Under the pieces are notes generated by a model that was not told the origin of the DNA, searched no databases, and saw only the letters and a program-made list of their open reading frames with translations. Positions 9,761-22,323 of a DNA stretch of 64,000 bases are shown here, piece by piece (the stretch's first letter is position 1; every line of letters starts with the position of its first letter). This DNA is from Bombardia bombarda (taxonomy: Eukaryota; Ascomycota; Sordariomycetes; Sordariales; Lasiosphaeriaceae). The stretch is taken from positions 8,494,001 through 8,558,000 of the forward strand of contig JAULSR010000002.1 in the NCBI GenBank assembly GCA_030512295.1, given 5' to 3'. The translations under genes were made by a program, and so were the position numbers.

Positions 9761-12700
9761 AGGCGTGCAGTCGTGCAGTGCACCTCAGTTATTTAGTGTG
9801 CATATAGAGAGGCGCTGGTGAGGGGGCGACAGCACTCAAGCAATGGAAATGCGAGCAGAACAGGCTACTGGTGACGGGAAACAAACGGAAAACGGAAAAC
9901 GGGAGGCAAGGCAAGACGAGAGAAGCCAGGACGAAGATGGCGGTGGCGGCCAGGACGAGAGACTGAAGAGAGCGAGCAGCCAAGCCACTTTACCACTGCA
10001 GCCAGAAACATTGACCCCAAAGATTCTCTCAAACCACACTAGGTAGAACCTAGACTAGGAATGCTAGCACTCGGCAAGCAGTGAACAAGGCCAGGAACTG
10101 GAACTTAGCAAGTGCGCTTCGGGGGCTTGTAACAAGTCGCCCTGCTGGAGGAGCCAGGAGAGGTCCTCTGTCTGGCCAAAGTGGATGTGCTTCTCTTGGC
10201 TGCTTGCAGGGGCCCAAGGTCGGCATGTGGGCCGCGGGGACGGCCTTGGCCAATGGGCGCGCCTGCAAAGCCCTCCGCTGCCAGCAACCAAGAGCACCAG
10301 CGGCTAGCCGCCCTCGCGACTGCCTGCCTCAAACAATGCACACCTAAAAATAGACGGGTGCGACTGACGCCGAATTGTCTGTTCGTCATGATTGGCTCGC
10401 GCTGCCGGTTTGATTATCACCCTCCTCCAATCGCCCATGGGCCATGGGCCCTGCCTGTCCGCGGCTTGTCTTACGAAAGAGTGGATGTCCCGAGTCTGCC
10501 TCCCAGTCCCCTGCCCACCCCCCAGGCGGGCCTTTCCATTGAGGCGACAAAAGAAGAGGCGTTTGCGCTTGAGACCCCCTCCGAGGCGGCGTCTACCAAA
10601 GCGCATCACTCTCGAGTGCTTTATTCTCCTTTGATCCCTCAGAGGTAGAAATAGCCGCTCAAGTCCAAAGACTTGGAAGTCTGGAGAACCCGAAAGTGAA
10701 GAACCTCTGGAAGCCTCGGGCACGTTGGTTACTTTGCAATTGAGATCTCGGGTTGCGTGTTGTTGTCCGTCTGTCTCTTCTGTTCAAATCAAAATCCCCG
10801 CTCTGTCTGCATCCTTTCTGCATCTCGGATTGGGACTGGCACTGACTGCACTGACTGCATTCTTCCCCCCATGCGCGCACATATCCCACAGCATCCAGTT
10901 GTGTCGGTTCACAGTTACTCAGCTGCTCGCAGTTGGTCACGGGGCAGGCCAGATCAAAGGATCATTATATGAGCGGGCTATTTCCGTACAACCCCGACTC
11001 TCCTCTCAACGGGCGCTTACACGTCTGACAGATCCTTTGACTTAGTGCTGCGTCTCTCCTCTTTAGCCTTTATACTACCATGTTTATGAGGACACCAGAG
11101 GTCGAGGGGGATCGACAAGCGCCCGCTGTTCAACCTCGAGGTGATATGCTCTACGTATAATAAGCGCTATTCAGTCAGGGTGTGGCCGAGTCGGTCATGG
11201 ACCGTTCTCGCCCTCGGGTCTCCATGATAGTCCCTGGGGCTCAGCCTTCAAACGTCGTCCGGTGGCATTCGTCTGTCTCCAGCACACACCGTCCCTTCAC
11301 GGCAAGTCCTGTTCTGGCGGTGAACGTTGCGCCGCACGGCTGCCAGGAAGATGCCTACCACTTTGCCTTATTCGCAGCCAGCCACAAAACTGGTCATGTT
11401 GGCGTTGACTGCCGGCACGGTACGAAGTACGACGTACTCGTATTGTCCTGAGAATCAAGTCCAGAAAGCCACTTATACTATGTGCGGAGCACGCATATTC
11501 AAAATGCGACAACTTTAATATTACATACTAGTAGTTTAAGCTTGTTGAAGCTTTGAACCTGTCATACATAGAGCACGATAGAGCACGATCTTAGGACGGA
11601 CGGAATGCCGCGGTTCACACTTCACAGGTCGAGTTCTTACTCCACACGGGAGGAGGCGAGATATTATGGGCCTAGAAGATCTGAAACACGGCTAAGCAGC
11701 CAATTAATGACGGTGGCAATCAGGTATGTACATTTTCCTCTTCTTTTGCAGTGCACGCAGGTGGGGGCCAAATCTTTCTCAGAGATGCAAACATGACTTG
11801 AAGTGAAAAGAATTGCACCACGATGACAAACCGCAGAAATCGTTGAAGAATATCAACGCTCTTTACAGAGCCTCTGACAAGCGCAGCTTTAGTGTTACAC
11901 CCTTAGAACACGACAAAGACATGACAATAGAAGCATGGATCAAAGGCAAACTTGTCTCGGCTTTGATGTTAACGTGCGATCACTCTTCATGGGAACTTGG
12001 CCGTGATCGTTACCATCCACTAACACCAACTGCTTTTGTCTGGAAAGCGAAAGCCTTCAAGATCCTGCACCGGCGACATGCGAAAGTACTCAGAAATGAA
12101 GCTACCTCAAAGTCCAGCAACATGCTTTCCAAACGATTTGCACGATACCCACATACCCTGACCACGATCAGATGATGACCAAGGAGGTTGTCATGGACAA
12201 GGAGCATTCAAACATTTGGCTAGGCTGGTGCAACTAAACTCGAAACCACTGCCAGACTCCGTTAATGTCTACAAACCCTGCGAGCGAGCCTGCTTGAAAT
12301 TGTTAGTCTCTCCTGGTCTATACAAAACAATACGTTCTACGCGAACTTAAGATTTTTGTGGCTGTGGTTCTCATTCGCCTTTTCGCTCCGGGACGGTCAA
12401 GCGTATCGGCCAACAATGCCGCCCCGCGACGGCAGGGCCTCCTCCAAGGTCCTCATCCAGCTGGCCGGTGCGGCCCGGAAGCACCCATTGGGGAATGACG
12501 CGGGGGTTCTTGGACGGGAGGAGAGACGGACGGCGGGACTTAAATTGGGGGCTGGGAATTGGGGAACGGCACACGCAAACCAACGACGACGACGGGGGTA
12601 CCCCGTGTCACCTCAATGTGTCAGAATTTTAAAAGCAGCAAAAAGGAAAATATCCTTACCAGCGTGAATGCGTGAAACACTGCAGATCTGTGACGGTTGC

Positions 12701-15479
12701 CGAGGGTGCTTGCTTGGTTGAACTGCCTGTGCAGCTTACGTTGGATCTTTAGTTTTCCCACTGTGTAGCACTTGTTGGCACTTTAGGTCCGATTCTACAG
12801 GCATGTCCCGGCAGACGGAGCGAAAATAATCAGTGAACCCAAGTTGCACCACCTCAGCTGCACGTATCCTCGTCTCACCAAACTGAACTATATTGACCTC
12901 TTGGAATTGGTTGATGGGAGATATGCATACAGAAGTACTCCCACCAAATACACAGTGATGTAAAAATATCTTGGTTGACGAGTTCCCCTCGGTACAATAT
13001 CTCCTGGCCACTGCCCAATATCCACTCAGACCATCTGAAAAGGAGATTTCCTGAAGAAAAAAAAAAAGACAATTATCAGTATTATCAGGCATCTGGGCCG
13101 ATAATATAGTGCTTATACTTCGTACGGGATAGTATGTGGTTTTAATAAGAGTTATTAGAAAGGATCTATCCTGCGTCGTACAAAGAGTAAAAAGAAGGAA
13201 AAAGTGATCGATCTACGCGTGCGGGCTTGTTTAGCACTTGTCCCGGACAGGCCAAGTTGAAATAAAACTCCAATACTTGCTTGCCAGGGCCAGACGAGGA
13301 CAACCGTCTGCGCATCCATTGGCCGACGTCTGCACAGCGAAAGTCTGTTTCCCCTGTGCCACAAATGTCGAGAAGCTCGACAGTGAGTTGCTCTCTCACC
13401 AGATCGCGATTAATCCTCCGCCAAGACAGCATCGACAGCATCGACAGCATCTGGATGACTGTGGTGCAATCTATGCACATTCAGCTTACTCTGAACACAT
13501 ACCAGTACAGTACGTACCTACCTATAGTGATTCCATTGGCAGATGCATGTATTATAGGCATTCAAGTTCATATCAACAAACTGAAGGACTTTATCCTGAA
13601 CAAAGAACAATCCAATTCATAAATCGGAAGTTGGACTTCGCGTAGCCAAGAATGCTCTGATTCGTCAATGGTTTATCGCGTCCGACGGGCCCAGCCCCCT
13701 GGTCGCTTGATCCCAGTCAAGCCCCCCATCCCCCTTTCCAGCCTCCTCGATCCCCTGCAACTTTGTGCCGATTCGGGACTACCCTTAACCCAGTGTGTGG
13801 GGAGCTCGAGCTTTCTGATATCCTTTCATTTCGTCGCGATCCAAGTTGCAGAAAGAAAAAAGAATTGTCGCAGTTCTTCGCACCGGGGCCCCTGGACGGG
13901 CGAGAGGAGAGGAATAGAGCAGACACTGATCTGATGAACTGCAAACAAAAGCGGGTAGCCAGCCCAAGTGAGTAACCGCCATCCACGATTACTGCGCTGT
14001 GTCAGGCATGCTCATGGCCGTCCAATCCTCGGATGGCAAGAGAGACAAAGGAGCACGCACAGATGCTCGAGGTCACAGGAGATCTGGGCTGCCAAGAGCC
14101 ACATCGAGTATCCACGAATATGAAGGTACAGTTCGGTTCAAAACGAACCAGCCATCTTGCCATGGACGTTAGTGTTGTGCTCGTGCCCTCGTGCCCCCTC
14201 CCTACTGCGTGCATATGCATCGCATGCCTACGAGATGGCCCGAGCTACACTAAGGTATCTCGAGCCTCTGGACAGAGTGATTGCGGGGCTTGATGCGACG
14301 TGCTTTCCTCGAATTTACAATTAGCAATCAGAATCAGCAAAACGTCTCCCAGCACGGGTTTATTATGTTGCGCTTTGGCGTCGAGGTGTCCCGACTGGTG
14401 TCTGTGGGTTCGGTGCTAGTGGACTGGCTTGCACTTGCCCTTAGAACTGGACCTAAATCCTCGCGGCATGTGTGTGTGTGTTGTTTCGAGGAGAAACCTC
14501 ACCAGTACTTTCAAACCCGAGAAACCCAGCAAGCTAAAGTAGCATGGCAGCGAGCGGCGTTCGATGAGCGGGCAAAACACAACGGACGAGTTGTGGACTG
14601 CTTCCATCTCATTAGAAGGACCATCAGTTACTCACGCTTTGTGTGTTGGCAAGCCCTGTGTCTGCACACAATCACACATATAGCAAAGAAATGGGATGGA
14701 AATTACCATGATGGATCCAAAACCTGTCCAGAAATGACTTGAAAAAACCTAACGGTGGGCCGGGGCGGAACAGTCTCCATTCTCCATCTCGGGGGCCTGG
14801 CGTTTGGTTGCTCTTCGCTTTTCAACCTTGGTCCCATTCGGCGGCCCGTGTTCGAGGTTGCATTTGCATCCCCGCTCCTGCCTCTCGTTGTAGCGTAGAC
14901 CAAGACCTTTACACACGCCAGTGCCTCTCAAGTTCATGTAATAAGGTGGAAGAGGTGCTTTCTCTGGCCCGTCTGGCTCCATTCCGAGTCTAGTTCACTC
15001 TCCCAATTCACGGGTTCCTGGCAATCATCCAGGTACGGACGGAGTCCGGTGTCGAATGTCATATCCCACCACCTTACCTACCTACCACAACCATCCTAAA
15101 GTCTCTCCGTCCTTCCCTCGACACCGTTCTTTTTTTTTTTTTGTATTCTCGCCCTTCGTGACTGCCGTCGCGCGCCATCGCCCACGCGACAGACACGTAC
15201 CTGAATTTTGGATCCCTCGGCTTGTATTTATTTACCAACCTAGGTTCCGAGGATCAGTTGCTTACCCAACGCGCCGACGCAAGGGTCAGCTTAAGCTCTC
15301 AATGAACCGCTACCCGAGAGTCGAGTGTCGAGATCCGAGCACTGCACAACAACGGCTGGACGTGAAAAGAGGAAGTCGAGGTCGAACGAGGAGCCCACTC
15401 GTCCAGACAGCTGGAGCAGCCGGCGGGGGCCCGAGAGCAGGGCACCTCAACTAGGACCAGCAGCAGAAAGCTAGAAAAT

Positions 15480-18400
15480 ATGACACTGTCCAGCTCCTTA
15501 CCAGGACCTGGAGAGCCGGGCTTCGGCCCCAATTCCACAGGGGCTGCTTACAGCGCGCACAAGCCTCCGGCGCATTCGCGCAACACAGGCAGCTTCAACA
15601 GTTTTGCCAGCACCACGGCCAGTGGCACCAACAACAGCAGCAATAACAACAACACCAACTTGCACCTCGATAATAATAATAATAGCAACAGCAGGGCAAA
15701 CACCAGCACCACCAGCACCAGCACCAGCACCAGCACCAGCACCAGCACGATCACCGCCAGCCACAATCGCATATTACACGCCCACCGCCAGAACCATAAC
15801 TCGTCAAAGCTGCCCGCCTTCCGGTTTGCCGACCTCCAAAAAGACTCTCTTGTCTCGCCCCCATTGCTGCAGCACATTCCACCGTCGCCTGTGTCGCCGA
15901 ACCCTGCGCCAGCGCCAACGCCAGTGTCAGCAGCAGCGCGACGAGACGCGCATAATATTCAGATAGGCCGGCGAATCCCTGCGTCACTGTCGGAAAGCCT
16001 CCACCGTCAGCACCATAATAACCGCAACAACGGCCAGGATATTGCCGACAAGTCCGTGGCACTTGAAACACCGCTGCATTCCGCTCCGACCGCACCATTT
16101 TCACCGCACCCGACTGACGCGAGCCCCCCGAGAAGTCGGGCCTCGACTTTTCAGTTCCTAGGCCAGTCAGCGCCCGCAGCAGCACCATCATCTTCCCAAC
16201 TTTTTCTCGGATTAAAGCGTCCTGCATCATTTCCCGACAACCCTATTGTCATCGTCGATAAACCGCGTGCCGGTGGCACCACCATAGCCTACTCGTCGTC
16301 CGCTGCAACCGCAACAACCCCCATCGCCAAACGTCGCCTAACAGCGCCCTTGGTTACAAAGGCGACAGAAACTTCGATTCCCCCCCATCCCAAATTGAGC
16401 TCGTCTCGTCTGCAGGCTGTGGACACAACTACCCCGACAACACGCCCCGCCGAGAACCCAACCAAGGAGTGGGCACAAGGCCAGCGCGAGCTGTTGCTGC
16501 CAAAAACCCTCGAGGCATCAAAATTCGATGACAAAAGAAAGTCGCGCCCGCCCAACTCCTTTCGACAACCCAACATCGTGAGCGTGAGCGCCGCCACCAC
16601 CACCGCTGCTGCCGCCGCCGGCGGGGCGCGCCCTGTTATCCCGCCCATTCGATCTTTTCGATCCTCTGGCTCGCGCAAGGGCCTCGTCCTGGACATGCAC
16701 ACTCGGCGTGCATCGGATGATTCCTATGGGGATGACATCACCGATTCTGATCAGCGAGATCGCACGCTAAGGGCCCTAGAGGGCATGGAAGACGATGATT
16801 TCACGATAATGACGCCTCCTAGCTCAGCCGATGCGCTTCAAGACAATGAGAATACGGCCGACATCTTCATGCGGATTGCCAGCGAGGATTCAGTTCCAGA
16901 GCAGGCCGATCAGCGTGGGATAGTGGAGGACGGGAGCGCGATTGTAAGTCATAACCTTGTAACGTTTATTCCAAGATTCCGCCATTGCCAGTGTGCGCCG
17001 GTCTGTTGCGCCGGGGCTGCAGATCGCTGATATATGCATCTGTGGGCCTGTCCAACCGTATTTGTTTTTCTTTTCTTTGTCTTGACCAGGGGTGACGGTT
17101 GCGGAAACCCGCCATGTTCAACTGTGTCCGCCAAGCTGTACTGCACGTTTTGCTTTGTCGTCCCCTTTATCTCGTTGACCTGCTACGGGGGGGAAGCAAT
17201 ACATTGCTGGCTTCGCATGGGGCAGACTGGCTAACATGTCAACAGTCGCGAATAGGTAGATCCTCTTCGCTACGTCGCCCTTTCTCGTCCGCCGTTCCCA
17301 CTTACCAGGCCGCTTCACCACCTCGTGTCACACGACGTCTTTCGGATCAACGCGAGACTTCGCGGAACCGGCAGTCTATAGACGGTCGGCTGGCACAGCA
17401 AACAGCAAAAGAAATCACTTATCGCAGTAATGTGAGAGACAAACCAACCGCCACCATATCTCCAGAGGATACGAATCGCGCCCAACCGCTTCGAACTCCT
17501 TTAAAGTCCTCTCCCATTACTCCTCGTCAGATCTCCTTCCAGGACCCGTTTCCAGAGGGAGGCTCAGCGGGAGGCTCAGCATATGCGCGGAGGAGGACGT
17601 CAGTAACAGAAAGCAACTCTGGTGCTTCGGCCAACAGGACTTCACAGTATAGAAATGTGAACCTTTCTCTCGGACAAGGCCGGACCTATAACTCCTCTCC
17701 CCTGGTCCCCAAGCCCGTTGAAGTTTCAAAATACGATCCACAACATGGATCTGACGCGAACCATGGCGTCGAAGGAACCGTATCTTCGGCATCGACGGCA
17801 GCGCCATCTACAGTTTGGGATGAGTTGGACGACCTTAAATCACGTATACATCGACTGGAGCTGACAGGAAAGCTTCCGCCCACCTCTGGTGCGGCCATGT
17901 CCAGGGCATCTGACGATCGACCGCCGACCGCAACCACTAATGCCACGACCATGTCGGCTTCGCCACAGCGGGCAACAGCCATCAGCGACCCCAAAGCAGA
18001 AGTTGCTGGTACCCCATCGTCGCAACGGGAAACGCAGCCCATCCTCTTAACTGCTCTTACTAAGACTAAGGGTCTTATCAATCCCGAGGTTTTCAGCGCC
18101 ATCGAGTCGGCGGCGAATGAAGCCTTGGCTTTTTCTTCCATGGTGGGAACGCCTGGGCAACCGGGTCCGATCTCCAGTGCTGCTAGCACTGTAGGATTCA
18201 CCAACGGAGTCACAGACCGACAACTTCGCCGAAAAGCAGATAGTATCTGTCGAAGTTTGACGGAATTGTGTATAGCTCTGGCGGATGAGGTAGGCCAGGC
18301 AAAACAAGCATCGCAGGCGGCATCGCAATCAACACCCGCCACGCGCGAAACGGAATATCTCACAAGTCCAAAGTCAACAAGGCCGATAGCTAGTCAGCGA

Positions 18401-19159
18401 CGCCCGATCACTCTACCAGAATCTTCAATATCAATAAACACAAGTCCGAGGGCCCCTACTAGCCTGGAACAAAGGAGATACACGATGCTGAGCTCGACAG
18501 CTCTTCCCAGCCCTCGGTACACAGCTACCACAGCCACTTCAGTGGAGACCCCAATGGCTGGACGCAAGTCGTCACTACTTTTGGCTCGGACTCGTCGTGC
18601 TGGGACTGAGGAGGCGGAGGACAGTCCCGGGAGAAAATCATCGATGTTGCTCAGGACCCGAAGAGCGACAACCGAGGACGCAGAAGAACCCCAAGAGGGC
18701 CGCAAGACATCCCTGCTCCTTCGTACCCGCAAGATTATGAATGATGATGAAGATGAAATGCGGTTTCGGACACCATCAAGGGCGGTGACTGAGGTTAATG
18801 GACTACGGGCCACTCCACGAGACTATAGCTCGCAAACCCCAACCTCTCCTCCGGATTCTACTCCACTGGGGTCTTCAGCTTTACCACGGCGTCGACTGGT
18901 TCCATCGTCTCTCAATCCTAGAATGGTTGCTCCTTCAACGCCAACGGCCGCGCCTGGGCGCCGATTCTTGGACAGAGCGGTAACCGACCGGGAGCCCAGC
19001 AGCCTGGCAGAAAAGTTTGCAGAGGAAAGGGCGCAGCGGCAGATCTCGCTCAGCCAAACCGCGATGCTTAACCGGACTGGTAGCAACAGCCGGCGTCGCG
19101 ATAGCGCTATACCCAGCCTCTCTTCTCCGAGCAACGCGCAAAATGGAGCTTACAGGTGA
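15480..19159 (+). CDS. Large intrinsically disordered conserved protein (family often named LPXTG-motif protein)
   Basis: Exons 15480-16943 and 17246-19159 join in phase 0 across a 302-nt intron (donor GTAAGT, branch GCTAAC at 17230-17235, acceptor CAG) and give about 1125 residues. The first 490 residues are low complexity: Asn runs, a (Thr-Ser)n stretch from ACCAGC repeats near 15700-15750, and Pro/Ser-rich text. The conserved part is in exon 2: a short helix W-D-E-L-D-D-L-K-S-R-I near residue 680, directly followed by L-P-P-T-S-G, then a predicted helical block at about 756-840. A triplicated G-R-K-[ST]-S-x-L-L motif lies near 925-980. There is no signal peptide or membrane segment. From memory, annotation pipelines name this family after its L-P-P-T-S-G resemblance to a sortase signal; the name cannot reflect function, as fungi lack sortase. 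Function unknown. A septal or cytoskeletal scaffold would be a guess. Confidence 0.75.
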
Positions 19160-21013
19160 TGGAAGATGCACCATAATGCGCAAACGACATTTCTTTTTCT
19201 TTCTCACCATATTATGTTCACGAATGTACCAACATCAAAAGATAGGCTCATCATAAGCGGCGGGAGGACGCTTTTTTTTTTTTTTTTTGCAATTCCTTTG
19301 CATTGCTTTTGGGAAACATTAATGGATCGGGCATACCTTGGCTGTGGTATTTTTGTTATTCCTTTCTTATTCTAACGGGACGTGGGTGGCATGGCATGAG
19401 GTCGGCAGGCTGAGGCTGCTACAACAATGCACTAAAAATTATCTCTACCGGACACGGACCGCGACCCCGGAGGGAAGGAGGTGGGCGGACGGGCTGCTTT
19501 GCTGTGCTATGTGTGTATTACGAGACGACTACGACGAAAAGCGAGCCGCCACCACCACCACGACGATGAATGGGGGAATAGTAAAAAGATAACATGCCCA
19601 TCATCCCGGTAGCGGGTCAGAGGGTAGACTAAAAGGAGGGGGGGGGGGATTGTCGGGTAGAGGAAATTGCACCGACTGACACCAACTGCCCAACTGGCAG
19701 AGCGGCGGAAAGGAGTAAGAGGACAGTCATTGAGCTTGGGAATACATTGTGTTTTATGGATAATTACCTATTTTCTTTTTCTTTTGCCATTGGGACAGAC
19801 GGATGCATGCGCGCTGGCTCTGCGTGGTTCGTTCATGATTTGGACCCTCTTTTTCTTTAGGCGGCCTTTTTTTTTTTTTTTTTCGGGCTTCGATGAATTG
19901 GCGGAGGTTTGGGTTCTGCTTAAGCGATCTTTTTATTCTCTTGTGGACAAGGAGTTATTTGCGTTCGTTTTAATATTTTTTTATCATGCAGATTTTATTG
20001 CAAGGTTTCGTTCGAGAGATGGAAGGGAACGGCGGTCCATAGTCGGAGTCGATGGTCCCGAGCGAGATAACTGAGCGATCATTAAGGTAGGCTTATGAGT
20101 AGAGTAAGTAGTCTTGGTAGATAAGAGAGTCGGTCGTTGATGGCATGTAAAGGACTGAGCACCGTCGTTGTACTGTAGATAGGTTTGTTGATTGTTTGTT
20201 TGTTTGTGGGTTGGGGTCAGGTCAGGTCAGGATGGAAAGATGAGATGAGATGAGGAAGAGGGGGTTGAGGGCCGGCAGGGGAGATGAGAGAGATGGCGGT
20301 TGTATCATATTAGGGGATCTTTTGGCAACAAACAAAAAGCAATGGACTGGTTGATTGATTGATACTACTGCTCGTACAACTTCTGCCACTTTTGATGCTG
20401 TAGTTGAGACTGAAGCTGGCCGGGAACTTTACTGTCGTAAGTTGTTAAGGTCTCTCTCATCGGACAGCGCACTGTATTTGTAAGTTCAAAAGAGGTTGTC
20501 GCTCATTTCTTCCCTTGAAGCTACGGCTTGTAGTAAATATGCACAGTAACCTCAGACTTCTGAGAGTTTATGAGCCATCGCTGTTGGAAATGAGTCACGC
20601 CGTGCTAGAGTAAGTGAGGGTGCTTGGCCGATTGGCGAACATAAGTATTGCGGGGTCTGTGCCATGACTTTGAGGTTACCAACCTCAGACGAGTTTGCTT
20701 TGCTCAACGCTGAAAGCTGGCAGTACCACAACTAGCACCCAAACTTAAATCGAACAAGGTGAGGTCAAAAAAAAAAAAAATAAACACTCAACATCTAATA
20801 GGGTACTAAAAGAATGACCAGAAATTTTATTTAGCGAGTACGAACTGCCAACATAACAAGTCACACAAACATTAGCAGTCTCTTCTTAGGTCATTGCTCA
20901 TCATCGCCATTGACAATCACCACTCATCATCACGGCCACCTTCACTTTTTCTACCTCACATTCTGAACCAGGATCACCACAGCCAGCCCAACACCACTGA
21001 AGCGCACAGAAAA
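19160..21013. other. Spacer, disordered-protein gene to TPT1
   Basis: About 1.85 kb with the 3' UTR of the upstream gene and the TPT1 promoter. T-rich runs occur at 19272-19288 and 19868-19883, G-rich runs near 19642-19650, and GGTCA repeats near 20216-20229. An A-run at 20768-20780 precedes the TPT1 leader. No supported gene. Confidence 0.55.
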
Positions 21014-22323
21014 ATGGAGGACGAAATTGCCGAGCGCTTCGAAGCGACGTCGTTGAATCGGGGTAAGGGCGGCGGGAAGGCTCGCGGTGGCGGACGAGGA
21101 GGCAGAGGCGGCGGTAGAGGCGGCGGTGGAGGAGGATCAGGAGGACGGGATGTCAACCTCTCGCGCGCCCTGTCCAAGTTGCTGAGACATCAGGCCGCCA
21201 GCGCTGGCATCCCGCTTGACAGTGAGGGGTTTGCGCCGCTGGATCGTGTGGTGAGTTTATGAGCTTTGCTTTTTCTTGGTTGTGATGAGGTGATGGTTCT
21301 CCCTATGTTTTGCTTGAGCATGATCACATAGGGCGGGGAGAAATATACATCATGGGAGAAGGGGATGGGGGAGAATGGGCCGGGTGACAGCAGCTGAATG
21401 TTGCCTACTTGAAGTCAGGAGTATCTTCCCCTCCTTACCTACCTACCTACCTACCTCTCATCTCACTTATTATCCGTTTATTTATACAACCTCTCCCCCT
21501 TTCTTTATTCTAACCCTCTCCAGCTCCAATGGGGCCCCATCAAGTCCCTTCAGCCCACCTTCTCCGAAATCGTCGCCGCCGTCCGCGACAGCGACAAACA
21601 GCGCTTCGCCCTCAAGCCCAACGCCAAAACCAACCCCGCCCTCGACGAATCCTCCACCGACCCAGCCCACTGGCTCATCCGCGCCAACCAAGGCCACAGC
21701 ATCAAACAAGTATCCACCTCGAGCCTCCTCAAGCCCATCGTCCTGTCCCCCTCCGCCTCCTCCGACGGCACCATCCCCGAAGAAGGCAGCGTGCCCATCC
21801 CGCCGACCGTCGTCCACGGCACCTACTTCGCCTTTTGGCCGGCCATCCTCGCGTCGGGCGGGCTGCGGCCCATGGGCCGCAACCACGTGCACTGCAGCAC
21901 CGGCCTGCCCGAGGACAGCGAGGCGGGCGTGGTGAGCGGCATGCGACAGGACGCGGAGCTGCTCGTGTACGTGGACGTGGAGGCGAGCATGCGCGAGGGG
22001 GGGCCAAGTGGTGGATGAGCGAGAACGGGGTGGTGTTGACGGAGGGGGACGAGGCGAGCGGGCTGGTGCCGACGAGGTTCTTTAAGGAGGTGGTGGGGAG
22101 GAAGCAGGATGTCGGCGTGCTGTGGAGGGACGGGGAGAAGGTGGCGGATCTGCCGGCGGGGATCAAGATTAGGACGCCGATGGGGAAGGGGAGGGTTGGT
22201 GGTGGTGGTGGTGGTGGGAGAGGAAGAGGAAGAGGGGGTGGGAGTGGGAGTCGGGGTGGTGGTGGGAGGGGACGAGGGGGGAAGAAGGGGGAGGAGGAGC
22301 AGGAGGAGGCGGCGTTGTCTTGA
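21014..22323 (+). CDS. TPT1: tRNA 2'-phosphotransferase Tpt1, with apparent frameshift
   Basis: Tpt1/KptA removes the 2'-phosphate left at the tRNA splice junction, using NAD+. Exon 1 (21014-21250) ends in phase 0; exon 2 starts at 21524 after a 273-nt intron with a (TACC)n stretch. The start ATG at 21014 follows AAAA. Family signatures are intact: L-L-R-H (Arg58-His59), I-R-A-N-Q-G-H-S (Arg132, His137), H-G-T (177-179) and R-N-H-V-H (Arg198). These match the Arg-His-Arg-Arg set essential in yeast Tpt1. The frame then breaks in a G7 run at 21997-22003: the first frame stops at 22016-22018, while the conserved C-terminal block (K-W-W-M-S-E-N-G-V-V-L-T) continues in another frame to the TGA at 22321. 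One more or two fewer G would join them. Both ends of the protein are Gly/Arg-rich. Probably an assembly or base-call error in a functional gene; a real mutation cannot be excluded. Confidence 0.88.

Larger units (their letters stand above)
8792..15479. other. Long divergent spacer, MSG5 to the disordered-protein gene
   Basis: About 6.7 kb with no gene I can support, holding two outward-facing promoters. It contains a G13 run at 9694-9706, a GC-rich 10-bp tandem (AGGCGAGCGC) at 9741-9760, and several open frames of 80-155 codons without family resemblance (10181-10648, 11813-12175, 14281-14742). An upstream ATG at 15056 opens a 132-codon frame that ends at 15454, 26 nt before the start of the next gene. 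It would be a large uORF if the leader reaches that far. An unannotated long non-coding RNA is possible but not visible. Confidence 0.5.

Noticed and set aside
17099..17245. Coding frame upstream of exon 2 of the disordered protein
   Set aside because: It lies inside the intron between a strong GTAAGT donor and a CTAAC/CAG acceptor, and joining the two exons keeps frame.
17880..17900. L-P-P-T-S-G as a cell-wall sortase signal
   Set aside because: Fungi have no sortase, the motif is internal and there is no signal peptide or C-terminal membrane segment.
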